DNA from: an uncultured Alphaproteobacteria bacterium
GTDB lineage: Bacteria; Pseudomonadota; Alphaproteobacteria; RF32; CAG-239
Direction of reading: 5' to 3'
Length of the DNA: 27,422 nt
Assembly: GCA_910580155.1 (NCBI GenBank)
Contig: CAJTWX010000015.1
Location: 1 to 27,422, forward strand
Part shown: positions 15,668 to 23,670 of the stretch, piece by piece
How positions within the stretch are numbered: position 1 is the first letter of the stretch
Layout of the letters: every line of letters starts with the position of its first letter
Translations under genes and position numbers: made by a program
Notes under the pieces: model-generated
Databases searched by the model: none
What the model saw: the letters and a program-made list of their open reading frames with translations, nothing else
What the model was told of the DNA's origin: nothing

Positions 15668-16690
15668 ATGCAGAAAAACTATGTTTACAAATCGATTATT
15701 CTTCACATTGCAGTTTTGTTGCTGTGTGTAATGGATATATCGTTTTTATCAGGCAAGCATACGTTTGACGAGCAACCGCCAATTATTGTTAACTTAGACG
15801 ACGTGGTCATTTCGGATATGACAAACATCCCTGAAAAGGCGGTGAGAGGTAACGAACGAAAGCCGGCAACGCGGAAAGAAAAACCGGTTGAAGAAACTTT
15901 TACGCAAAAACAACCTGCTCCGGCGCCCGAAACCAAGGAAGAACCGAAGCCTGAACCAGTTATTGAAGAAACAGAAATCAAAACGCCGTCTTTGATCGAA
16001 GAAACCCCAAAATTTGAAGAAAACAAAGAAGAGCCGAAAAAGGAATCGGAGCAGCCTAAAAAAGAAAAGAAAAAGCCGGCACCTATTCCGCAAAAAAAAC
16101 CTCAATTAAAGCCGAATAAAAAACCCGAACAGAAGAAAAAGCCTTCGCCAGCAAAGAAACCGGAAACTCCGGCAGTTCAGCCAAAGAAAAATACGCCGGC
16201 GGTCAGAAGCACGAATCCGCTTGAAAGTCTGATGAATTCAGTTGATAATTTGGAGAAACAAATCGGCGAAGAAGATACACCGGCACAAATTCCGCAAGAC
16301 GAACCGGTTACCAATATGGGAATCGAGGGAGGAAACAGCCAAGGCTCTTACTTTAGTGAACTTTCTGTATCTGGTATTGATTTTGTGAAGTCTAAAATTC
16401 AGGAATCTTGGAAAACAATTGCCGGCGGCAAAGATGACCGGAATATTGAAGTTGTTATCAATGTATCGCTCACCAAAGAGGGCGGCATTAAAGATGTGCG
16501 CATTGAAGATATGGGACGTTATCGGTCAGATATGTATTTTCAAGCATTAGCAGACAGTGCTGAACGCGCTATTCGTATTGCACAGGACGTACACAATGTA
16601 TTTACGGTTTTGGCAACACAAAACGGCTCGCGCTATAACGACTGGAAAAACATCCGCTTCACATTTACGCCACTCGGATTAAGCAAATAA
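15668..16690 (+). CDS. tolA: TolA-like protein (Pro/Lys/Glu-rich periplasm-spanning linker)
   Basis: The 340-residue product has one N-terminal membrane helix (about 9-27). A long Pro/Lys/Glu-rich stretch (about 55-200) can span the periplasm, and a folded C-terminal domain lies at about 225-340 ('EVVINVSLTKEGGIKDVRIED'). This is the TolA/TonB architecture. Position after tolQR makes TolA the best call, though the Pro-Lys-rich linker resembles TonB as much as the Ala/Lys-rich helix of E. coli TolA. tolB and pal do not follow. Instead the stop is 3 bases from the converging stop of the response regulator gene, so the operon ends with no room for a terminator outside genes. Confidence 0.85.
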   Translation: MQKNYVYKSIILHIAVLLLCVMDISFLSGKHTFDEQPPIIVNLDDVVISDMTNIPEKAVRGNERKPATRKEKPVEETFTQKQPAPAPETKEEPKPEPVIEETEIKTPSLIEETPKFEENKEEPKKESEQPKKEKKKPAPIPQKKPQLKPNKKPEQKKKPSPAKKPETPAVQPKKNTPAVRSTNPLESLMNSVDNLEKQIGEEDTPAQIPQDEPVTNMGIEGGNSQGSYFSELSVSGIDFVKSKIQESWKTIAGGKDDRNIEVVINVSLTKEGGIKDVRIEDMGRYRSDMYFQALADSAERAIRIAQDVHNVFTVLATQNGSRYNDWKNIRFTFTPLGLSK

Positions 16691-16693
16691 ATA

Positions 16694-17308
16694 TCAGATA
16701 TTCAGACGATAACCGTTATTTTCAGTAATTATCAGCTGGCTGCCGCCGTCTTGCTCCACTTTTTGACGCAGACGGTATATGTGTGTTTCGACAGTATGTG
16801 TTGTAACTTCAGCGCTATATCCCCAAACATTTTCTAACAATTCCTCTTTTTCGGAAATTTCAGAAGCGTTCAGATATAAATATTTTAAAATTGCAACCTC
16901 TTTTTCCGTCAGCTTAAATACTTTGCCGGATATCGCCGAAACAATTTCTTTTTTTATCGGGTAAAGACTGTACTCTTTAAAATTCAGGCATTCTTTACGG
17001 CGAATTTTGGGAAGCAATGTTTTATTTTTTAATGCGGTTAAAAAATCATATAACCTGAATGGCTTTCTAACGACAACGTCCGCATATTCGGATGTTTCCA
17101 GACCGGAAGAAAATAGCACAATCGGTAATTCAGCAAATTTTGCCGCTGTTATTTTAGCTTTATGTTCATCGTCATCGATAATGACAAGTTCCGAAGTTTT
17201 GTCAGGTTCGCTTATTTCAACGCACTCGTTTCCAAGACAGCGGTTAATCTGTTGAGCTAAATCTTCTGCAACTATTTGATTTGAAAAAATAATATTTATT
17301 TTATTCAT
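16694..17308 (-). CDS. OmpR-type winged-helix regulator with degenerate receiver domain
   Basis: The 204-residue product has a short receiver-like domain (1-95) and an OmpR/PhoB winged-helix DNA-binding domain (about 118-203). The latter has LTEKEVAILKYL (133-144), the recognition helix 'THTVETHIYRLRQKVE' (170-185) and the wing 'ITENNGYRL' (194-202). In the receiver, Asp45 (VIIDDD), Ser67 and Lys82 (RKPF) are at the expected places. The acidic pair at the end of beta-1, needed to bind magnesium, reads Ser9-Asn10 (IIFSNQ), so phosphorylation by a kinase may be lost or altered. The ATG overlaps the porin stop by 4 bases (ATGA), indicating translational coupling. No histidine kinase is adjacent. 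Confidence 0.85.
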   Translation of the reverse strand: MNKINIIFSNQIVAEDLAQQINRCLGNECVEISEPDKTSELVIIDDDEHKAKITAAKFAELPIVLFSSGLETSEYADVVVRKPFRLYDFLTALKNKTLLPKIRRKECLNFKEYSLYPIKKEIVSAISGKVFKLTEKEVAILKYLYLNASEISEKEELLENVWGYSAEVTTHTVETHIYRLRQKVEQDGGSQLIITENNGYRLNI

Positions 17309-18405
17309 AAACTCAGCTCCAATCCAAGAATAAATGCATAACCTTTGCTATTGTTTTGTATATCTTTATTTTCCCCTTTTGATTGCAGATGCGCGGCTGT
17401 CAAAGAAAATGTGAGATTTTTATTATATTCATAGCTATTAGAAAAGCTGATGATTTTATCGTGATTTTTGGTTTTGTCCGCTTTCGAATCAAAATAAGCT
17501 ATTCCGGTTGTAAACGGCCCAATGGCATAGCTTAGTCCAATATTATATGCCCTGCCCTCGCGGTATGCATCAAACAGATTTTCTTTATTTATCGCATAAT
17601 CTTTTTTATCTGTGTCTGTTTGTCGGTATGACGCCCCCAGCGTCCATCCTTTGCGATATAAGCTTATTCCGGCCGAGTATTCTTTGTCGTTTTTATGATA
17701 ATCTGCAAAGCCTAATGAGGTTTCCAGCTCATAACCTAAAACATCCCACGCTCCATACAGCCCAAGTACATATGCGCTTTTGTCTTTATATGCTGCACTT
17801 TTTGCAACCAGTCCTGACTGGCTGTATGTTTCCGGTATATAGGTTGCACCAAGTTTTATTCCTGCTATTTCCGGCGTAATATAACTTGCTTTCAACGACG
17901 CACCGTCAGTGTTAATATAGGTAGAATTCAGAGTTTTATAGGAGGCTCTATGCCCTTTTTTATACCAATTCGGATTAGCTATAAAATTTACGAGTTCGGT
18001 ATTGTTTATATGATATGAACCGATATTTGGCGCGCCAACGGCAAAACTGTATGCAACATTGCTGTTTTGACCAAGTAAAATATCGCCATATGGCGTTTCC
18101 TGAGCAATATAAATTTCTTCTCCCCATATTCCCTGACTGTAATTTTCAACTTTTTTAGCCGAATCGATTGCAGCATAGCCAATAAGTGAAGTTGCATAAT
18201 CCTGATTATATTCATATGTCGCCCGGCCATATAAATTCAGCGTAGAATTAAAATTATTTTGCTTATGTATACGACTGTATGGTTTGGCATAATCCGTATA
18301 ACCGTAAAAACCACCTAAAGATACGGCATAATCCATATCAACAGGGGCAGCAAATGCCGGTGCGGATGTAAGGCATAAAGTTGACAATAAAGGCCATATT
18401 TTCAT
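17305..18405 (-). CDS. Outer-membrane porin (Gram-negative porin superfamily)
   Basis: The 366-residue product has a signal peptide ending AFA (19) and a mature start 'APVDMDYAVSLGGFYGY', followed by many amphipathic beta-strands. The C-terminal strand GLELSL ends in an outer-membrane-insertion-type hydrophobic residue. An 'EEIYIAQETPYGDILLGQNSNVAYS' segment after about residue 95 resembles the constriction-loop region of proteobacterial porins (Porin_4-like). Channel specificity cannot be read from sequence. It is expressed from a good promoter (18438-18466) and its stop overlaps the start of the regulator gene, so both are on one mRNA. Confidence 0.85.
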   Translation of the reverse strand: MKIWPLLSTLCLTSAPAFAAPVDMDYAVSLGGFYGYTDYAKPYSRIHKQNNFNSTLNLYGRATYEYNQDYATSLIGYAAIDSAKKVENYSQGIWGEEIYIAQETPYGDILLGQNSNVAYSFAVGAPNIGSYHINNTELVNFIANPNWYKKGHRASYKTLNSTYINTDGASLKASYITPEIAGIKLGATYIPETYSQSGLVAKSAAYKDKSAYVLGLYGAWDVLGYELETSLGFADYHKNDKEYSAGISLYRKGWTLGASYRQTDTDKKDYAINKENLFDAYREGRAYNIGLSYAIGPFTTGIAYFDSKADKTKNHDKIISFSNSYEYNKNLTFSLTAAHLQSKGENKDIQNNSKGYAFILGLELSL

Positions 18406-18437
18406 TTATTTTACCCAAATAATTTCATTTTAATTTT

Positions 18438-18466
18438 AATATAAAGCTATCTTTTTGTCTTAACAA
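18438..18466 (-). promoter_or_regulatory. Promoter of the porin-regulator operon
   Basis: On the minus strand, TTGTTA (18466-18461) is followed after exactly 17 bases by TATATT (18443-18438). A small inverted repeat GTCTT-AAC-AAGAC (18457-18469) overlaps the -35 box, and a plus-strand TTGTCT (18455-18460, with TTTATA at 18478-18483, spacing 17) sits on the same bases. The two divergent genes may therefore share or compete at this site. The rest of the 165-base gap (18406-18570) is A+T-rich without other visible signals. Confidence 0.6.
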
Positions 18467-18570
18467 GACTTATATTGTTTATAACCTAAAAAAATATGGA
18501 TAAATATAATGCTTTCTGTTTTATGCTAAGATTATATTAGGATTATTAATTTGATATGGAGTAAAAAATA

Positions 18571-20106
18571 ATGCAAAAACCTGTTATGCTTTTAATTTTG
18601 GACGGATGGGGATACAGAGAAAAAGTGACGGCTGATAATGCCATTGAACAAGGACATACGCCGAACTGGCACCATTTGCTTGAAACCTGCCCGCATTGTT
18701 TTGTGGAAACTTCCGGATATGATGTAGGCTTGCCGGAAGGACAGATGGGGAACTCCGAAGTCGGACATACAAATTTAGGTGCAGGGCGCGTAGTTATGCA
18801 GGATTTACCGAAGATTGACCTTGCAATTAAAGACGGCAGTATTGAGCATAATCCGACTTTGGTCGAAATGATAAACAAATTAAAAGAAACTAAAGGTGTT
18901 TGCCATTTAATGGGGTTAATGTCTCCCGGGGGAGTTCACTCTCACCAAAAACATATTGAGGCAATGTGCCGTATTTTGCAGAAAAACGGCATTAAAGTTG
19001 ATATTCACGCTTTTTTGGATGGCCGCGACACTCCGCCACAATCTGCCAAAGGCTTTTTAAACGAATTTGAAGAAAATATCAAAGATTTATCCGATGTTAA
19101 AATTGCAACAATTTCAGGACGCTTTTATGCAATGGACCGTGATAAACGATGGGATAGAGTTGAAAAAGCATACAACAACATTGTTTTAGCTGATGGTAAG
19201 CGCTTTGCTACAGCGGAAGAAGCTATCACTGCATCTTATAATGACGGCGTGACCGATGAATTTGTTATTCCGGCGGTTATCGGAGATTATCAAGGGGCTA
19301 ACGATGGCGATGCCGTGTTAATGATTAACTTCAGGGCTGACCGCGCAAGAGAAATTTTGTATGCACTAGGCGATAACGAGTTTACAGGTTTTGAAAGAAA
19401 GAAAATCGTTAACTTTGCAATGCTTGTCGGAATGGTCGAGTATTCGGTTGACCATAACCGTTTTATGAAAACGATTTTTGCTCCGGAAGCTTTGAAAAAT
19501 ATTTTTGGAGAAGTTATTGCCAACCACGGTTTAACACAACTCCGAATCGCCGAAACAGAAAAATATGCGCACGTTACTTTCTTCTTCAACGGCGGTGAAG
19601 AAAAAGAATTTAAGGGCGAGGAGAGAATTCTGATTAACAGTCCGAAAGTTGCAACATACGACCTTAAGCCGGAAATGAGTGTTTATGAGGTAACGGAAGC
19701 GTTAACAGATGTTATCGAAAAGCAAAAATATGACGTTATTATATGCAACTTTGCCAATGGTGATATGGTCGGGCACACCGGCATTATGGATGCTGCCCTG
19801 AAAGCTGTTGCGGCTGTTGACGATTGTCTGGGCAAAGTTATGAAGGCGATTAAAGATGTTGATGGCGTTTTATTGGTTACGGCAGACCACGGTAATGCCG
19901 AGAAGATGGTAGACGAGAAAACCGGTGAACCTTATACTGCACATACTGTCGGCAAAGTACAGGCTGTACTATATAATGCAGAACCGCCTGTACACGCAAT
20001 GAAAGACGGCAGACTTGCAGATATTGCCCCGACACTTTTGAGCTTAATGAATATTGAAAAACCGGCAGAAATGACTGGAAACTCTTTAATTATTAAACAG
20101 GGTTAA
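18571..20106 (+). CDS. gpmI: 2,3-bisphosphoglycerate-independent phosphoglycerate mutase
   Basis: GpmI interconverts 3- and 2-phosphoglycerate in glycolysis using two manganese ions. The 511-residue length is standard. Visible motifs are LLILDGWG with metal ligand Asp11, GQMGNSEVGH with the phospho-Ser62, FLDGRDTPP (about 149-157), 'RFYAMDRDKRWDR' (about 185-197), and the C-terminal metal sites 'NFANGDMVGHTG' and 'TADHGNAEKM'. A ribosome site GGAG lies at 18557-18560. It is followed immediately by the EnvC-like gene (stop and ATG directly adjacent), matching the usual alphaproteobacterial order. Confidence 0.97.
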   Translation: MQKPVMLLILDGWGYREKVTADNAIEQGHTPNWHHLLETCPHCFVETSGYDVGLPEGQMGNSEVGHTNLGAGRVVMQDLPKIDLAIKDGSIEHNPTLVEMINKLKETKGVCHLMGLMSPGGVHSHQKHIEAMCRILQKNGIKVDIHAFLDGRDTPPQSAKGFLNEFEENIKDLSDVKIATISGRFYAMDRDKRWDRVEKAYNNIVLADGKRFATAEEAITASYNDGVTDEFVIPAVIGDYQGANDGDAVLMINFRADRAREILYALGDNEFTGFERKKIVNFAMLVGMVEYSVDHNRFMKTIFAPEALKNIFGEVIANHGLTQLRIAETEKYAHVTFFFNGGEEKEFKGEERILINSPKVATYDLKPEMSVYEVTEALTDVIEKQKYDVIICNFANGDMVGHTGIMDAALKAVAAVDDCLGKVMKAIKDVDGVLLVTADHGNAEKMVDEKTGEPYTAHTVGKVQAVLYNAEPPVHAMKDGRLADIAPTLLSLMNIEKPAEMTGNSLIIKQG

Positions 20107-21351
20107 ATGAAACGGATATTATTCTTTAGCATAACCGCAATTTTTTGCACATTAAACAGTTTAGGCGGCTGTTTGTGTTATGCTAAAGATATATCCGAAT
20201 CTGAAGTCAAGCGAATCGAGGCTGAAGCACAAAAAAAAGCTCTGGAATCGCGGAAATTTCAGGCTCAGGCGATTCAACTAAATTTGGAACTTTCGAAAAT
20301 TGACAAGACTGTTATCGAACTAGCCAAGAAAATTCAAAATAATGAAGATACTCTTTCTGACCTTGAAAATAAATTGGCTCAATTAAAAACTGACCTTGCA
20401 GATAAAGAAGCTGTTTTTATAAAAGAAAATAACTCGCTGGTTCAGACATTAGCCTCATTACAGAATATGTCGCTTAATCCCTCCGAATCGGTTATTTTGC
20501 AGCCGTTATCTCCGGTTGAAATTATCCGCAGCGCAATTTTGCTGAGAGAGACCGTTCCGGTGCTTAATGAAAAATCCTCAAAGCTTAAGGTTGATTTAGA
20601 CAGTGTTTACACACAAAAAAAGAAGGTTGAGACCACTGTTGAGGCAACCAAAAAGCAAAAAGCTATTTTGGAAAAGCAGCAAAAAGATATGCGAGCATTG
20701 TTAAAACGAAAATCGCAATTACGGCAGGATATAGAAAACAAAGGCAGCGAATCACAAAAACTGGCAGCATCTCTTTCTTCTAAGGCAAAGGATTTACGAG
20801 AATTATTTGAGGAAATTGAAAAGCAAAAAGAACTGGAGCGCCGAAAAAGAGAAGAAGCTGAACGGCTGGCTTTGCAAAAGCGTAATGAAGAACTACAACG
20901 TCTGAATAAGCCCAAAGGTTTAGATGCTGAAACATATGCAATTGCTAAAACACAAATTCAAAAAGGCAGATTTGCAAGGGCAAAAGGAACTTTATCCCGT
21001 CCGGTCAGGGGAAATGTGGTTACAGAATACGGGCAAATGATATCCAAAGGCGTTACAGCTAAAGGAATTACTTATAAAACCAGACCCAACGCCCAAGTTA
21101 TTTCCCCGTATGACGGAATTGTTAGTTTTTCCGGTCCATTTAAAGGATATGGTAACATTATTATTGTAGAACACGGTGATGGATACCTGTCTTTATTGGC
21201 CGGATTAGGCAGTATTGATTGTGAATTAGGGCAAATGCTCTTAGCGGGAGAGCCCGTCGGAACAATGCCGGATACAAACAATGCGAAGCTTTATGTCGAA
21301 ATCAGAAAAGACAGACATCCGATAAATCCAGCTCCCTGGATTGCCGGTTAA
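20107..21351 (+). CDS. EnvC-like murein hydrolase activator (degenerate LytM/M23 domain)
   Basis: EnvC-type proteins activate amidases that split septal peptidoglycan. The 414-residue product has a signal peptide (about 1-25), a long coiled coil (about 28-270) and a C-terminal LytM domain (about 290-414). The last catalytic His of active M23 enzymes (H-x-H, 'SLYAHL') is lost: the segment reads SLLAGL. The first metal-binding His-x3-Asp is also absent (KGVTAKGITYK). The ending 'LYVEIRKDRHPINPAPWI' is the EnvC-type ending. It is therefore an activator and not an endopeptidase. The ATG directly follows the gpmI stop, so translation is coupled; the ctpA start is 21 bases downstream. Confidence 0.9.
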   Translation: MKRILFFSITAIFCTLNSLGGCLCYAKDISESEVKRIEAEAQKKALESRKFQAQAIQLNLELSKIDKTVIELAKKIQNNEDTLSDLENKLAQLKTDLADKEAVFIKENNSLVQTLASLQNMSLNPSESVILQPLSPVEIIRSAILLRETVPVLNEKSSKLKVDLDSVYTQKKKVETTVEATKKQKAILEKQQKDMRALLKRKSQLRQDIENKGSESQKLAASLSSKAKDLRELFEEIEKQKELERRKREEAERLALQKRNEELQRLNKPKGLDAETYAIAKTQIQKGRFARAKGTLSRPVRGNVVTEYGQMISKGVTAKGITYKTRPNAQVISPYDGIVSFSGPFKGYGNIIIVEHGDGYLSLLAGLGSIDCELGQMLLAGEPVGTMPDTNNAKLYVEIRKDRHPINPAPWIAG

Positions 21352-21372
21352 TTTTATTTGATAGGAAAGAAA

Positions 21373-22662
21373 ATGAGAAAAAATAAATTGTTGTTTATCT
21401 CTTTGTTTGCAGGACTGATGTTAGGTGTTGCAGACGTTAAGGCCGCAAAGTCAACAGAGAACGAAGCCAACACGTACGAATTGCTGAACTTGTTTGGTGA
21501 AGTTATGGAGAGGGCAAAACTTTCTTATGTGGAAGAAGTAACGGACAAAAAACTTATCGAATCGGCAATTAACGGTATGTTGACCTCGCTTGATCCGCAC
21601 TCCAGCTATTTGGATGCAGACAGTTTTAATTATATGAGCGAACAAACCAAAGGCAAATTCGGCGGGCTTGGAATCGAGGTTACGATGGATAACGGTTTGG
21701 TTAAAGTTGTTTCCCCGATTGACGATACACCTGCGGCTAAAGCCGGAATGAAAGCCGGCGACTATATTACTCATATTGACGGCGAAACCGTTGTGGGTAT
21801 GAATCTGAACGAAGCTGTCAGCAAATTAAGAGGTAAAATCGGCACAAAAGTAAAACTTTCTATCAGACGCATTAACGCAAAACCTATTGAACTTACACTG
21901 AAACGTCAGGAAATTAAAATTCAATCGGTTAAAAGCGAAATTAAAGACGACTCGGTAAGCTATATCCGCATATCATCATTTACAGAAGATATCGATAAAG
22001 CCATTGAAGAAGCTGTTACTAAAGCACAAAAACAGTTAAAAAACAAGCTATCCGGTATTGTTATTGATGTTAGGAATAATCCGGGCGGATTGCTTGACCA
22101 AGCTGTTTCGGTTTCAGACCTGTTCCTTGAAAAAGGAGAAATTGTTTCCACCCGTTCGCGCCACGAAAGCGATACGGACAAATTTATGGCAACGGAAGGT
22201 GATATTGCCAAAGGATTACCGATTGTGGTAATTATTAACGAAGGTTCAGCTTCTGCTTCCGAAATTTTGGCTGGTGCTTTGCAAGACCATCATCGAGCTA
22301 TTATACTGGGTGAAAAATCTTTTGGTAAAGGTTCTGTTCAGACCGTTATTCCTCTTCGCGATTTTGGGGCAATGCGCTTAACTACCGCGCGCTATTATAC
22401 GCCGTCCGGACGCTCCATTCAGGCAAAAGGAATCGAACCGGATATTGAAGTTAAGCCGGCAAAAGTTGAAGAACTCGAATCTTACGCGCTTAACCTTAGC
22501 GAAGCCGAACTAAATAATGCCCTTAAAAATGATAATGAGGATTCCGATAATACAGAGAAAAAGAAACAAAAAAGCAAAGAAGATTTAGAAGATTATCAGC
22601 TTGTTCGCGCGTTAGATTTGGTTAAAGCGTTGTCATTATATGCAAAATCTTCAGAAAACTGA
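21373..22662 (+). CDS. ctpA: Carboxyl-terminal processing protease CtpA (S41 family)
   Basis: CtpA is an exported S41 serine protease with a PDZ domain that trims envelope proteins. The 429-residue protein has a signal peptide (about 1-24) and an N-terminal helical region containing SLDPHSSYLD (72-81). A PDZ domain (about 98-180) includes FGGLGIEV. The protease core holds Ser294 in GSASASE, Lys319 in GEKSFGKG and Gln323, with the same spacing as the Ser-Lys-Gln triad of Bacillus CtpB. The C-terminal tail is charged (about 385-405). The ATG at 21373 is chosen because AGGAAAG precedes it; a TTG at 21358 is an unlikely alternative. rppH begins 8 bases after the stop. Confidence 0.95.
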   Translation: MRKNKLLFISLFAGLMLGVADVKAAKSTENEANTYELLNLFGEVMERAKLSYVEEVTDKKLIESAINGMLTSLDPHSSYLDADSFNYMSEQTKGKFGGLGIEVTMDNGLVKVVSPIDDTPAAKAGMKAGDYITHIDGETVVGMNLNEAVSKLRGKIGTKVKLSIRRINAKPIELTLKRQEIKIQSVKSEIKDDSVSYIRISSFTEDIDKAIEEAVTKAQKQLKNKLSGIVIDVRNNPGGLLDQAVSVSDLFLEKGEIVSTRSRHESDTDKFMATEGDIAKGLPIVVIINEGSASASEILAGALQDHHRAIILGEKSFGKGSVQTVIPLRDFGAMRLTTARYYTPSGRSIQAKGIEPDIEVKPAKVEELESYALNLSEAELNNALKNDNEDSDNTEKKKQKSKEDLEDYQLVRALDLVKALSLYAKSSEN

Positions 22663-22670
22663 GAGGAAAA

Positions 22671-23159
22671 ATGTCAAAAAAGTTTCGGTTATGCGCTGCC
22701 GCAGTTGTTTTTAACCAAGAAGGCAAAATTCTTTTAGGCAACAGAATTGAGACAACCGAAGATGCGTGGCAGTTTCCACAAGGAGGAATTGAAGCTCAAG
22801 AAACTCCTGCGGAGGCAGCAAAACGCGAACTTTTTGAAGAAACGGGCATTTCGGCTGTTCAATTGGTTTATGCGGCAGATATGCCTGTTCGCTATGAATT
22901 TAGTGAGGATATAAAAGCCGCTTTTCGAAAAAGAGGAATTTATAATGACGGACAAGATATTTATTTTGTATTGTTTTACTTTACCGGCAATGATACAGAT
23001 ATAAATATTCATACACAGCAGCCGGAATTTAAAGATTACAAATGGGACAGTTTTAACTTCGCTGTCGAAAATATCATCGGGTTCAAAAAAGACGCTTATC
23101 TGCAAGCACATAAAACCTTGTTACCGCGAATTCGACAATATCTTGAGGGTAACTCTTGA
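22671..23159 (+). CDS. rppH: RNA pyrophosphohydrolase RppH (Nudix)
   Basis: RppH removes pyrophosphate from the 5' end of triphosphorylated RNA and starts RNase E-dependent decay. The 162-residue protein carries the complete Nudix box in 'GGIEAQETPAEAAKRELFEETG' (about 38-59; G-x5-E-x7-REUxEExGU). It also has FRLCAAAVVFN, DAWQFPQGG and the 'WDSFNFAV' region typical of RppH. It is preceded by GAGAGGAA. ctpA upstream is a normal alphaproteobacterial neighbour. The divergent polysaccharide deacetylase gene (yibQ type) that I recall between the two in many relatives is missing. Confidence 0.95.
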   Translation: MSKKFRLCAAAVVFNQEGKILLGNRIETTEDAWQFPQGGIEAQETPAEAAKRELFEETGISAVQLVYAADMPVRYEFSEDIKAAFRKRGIYNDGQDIYFVLFYFTGNDTDINIHTQQPEFKDYKWDSFNFAVENIIGFKKDAYLQAHKTLLPRIRQYLEGNS

Positions 23160-23220
23160 TATTTGCAGCTTTTTAACATAAATTTATGGTCAGGTTATAT
23201 TCTTTTGGAGAGGAACAATA

Positions 23221-23670
23221 ATGAACAATCTGCCGGAAATTCGGGATATACATATTCCTGACGGGGTTTCCATTTTTCCTTTAGCATACGGATGGTGGTT
23301 TGTTTTGGCTATAGTTATTGTTTGTGTTATTTGTGTTTGGGCAGTTAGGCGTGCAATAAAAACCAGCCGTAAATATTATGCAATAAAAACGCTTAGTCTT
23401 ATCAGCGTTGATAATCCGGTTGCTGCAGCCATTAAAATTTCTGAACTTTTAAAAAGAATTTGTATCTCCAAATATAAAACAGCCTCGGCGCTATACGGAA
23501 AAGACTGGGTTGACTTTCTTAATAGCCATACAACTTTTAAACTTGACAATAACGCGGCCGATTTATTGATTTATGCACCGTTTATCGGTGAAAAAAGCAG
23601 GACATATATTACGACCGATGCAGAAAAGCTAAAACATTTTGCTAAGATATGGATAGGAGAAAACCTATGA
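23221..23670 (+). CDS. DUF4381-type membrane protein, first gene of the Bat operon
   Basis: The 149-residue product has one transmembrane helix (about 22-43) after a short N-terminal segment with 'IHIPDGVSIFPLAYGWW'. A cytoplasmic helical domain containing 'LLKRICISKY' and 'LYGKDWVDFLN' follows. This matches the DUF4381 proteins found between DUF58 and the VWA genes of Bat (aerotolerance-type) operons. Its biochemical role is unknown. It is preceded by GGAGAGG, and its stop overlaps the ATG of the next gene by 4 bases. The MoxR ATPase and DUF58 genes that normally come just before are not here. Confidence 0.8.
   Translation: MNNLPEIRDIHIPDGVSIFPLAYGWWFVLAIVIVCVICVWAVRRAIKTSRKYYAIKTLSLISVDNPVAAAIKISELLKRICISKYKTASALYGKDWVDFLNSHTTFKLDNNAADLLIYAPFIGEKSRTYITTDAEKLKHFAKIWIGENL

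Larger units (their letters stand above)
595..22435 (+). repeat. Dispersed strand-biased hexamer GAATCG
   Basis: By hand count, GAATCG occurs about 29 times on the + strand. Positions are 595, 1546, 2002, 2011, 5287, 5522, 5601, 6490, 6646, 6723, 6882, 7306, 7592, 7726, 10532, 10729, 10754, 12042, 14840, 16042, 16320, 18161, 19543, 20213, 20245, 20485, 21559, 21671 and 22430. The minus strand has about 5 (1680, 2813, 7596, 9058, 20270, given as CGATTC). All 12 copies inside minus-strand genes are on the + strand. GAATC followed by A, C or T shows no comparable bias (about 15 vs 10). Confidence 0.75.

Noticed and set aside
15794..16105. Arg/Phe-rich minus-strand frame
   Set aside because: It is the mirror image of the Pro/Lys/Glu-rich linker codons of the TolA-like gene.
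17475..17495. TTCGAATC, resembling the T-loop of a tRNA
   Set aside because: It lies within the porin coding sequence, and no acceptor or anticodon stem could be formed around it.
20107..21351. Active M23 endopeptidase
   Set aside because: The metal-binding and catalytic His positions are replaced, so it is called an EnvC-like activator instead.
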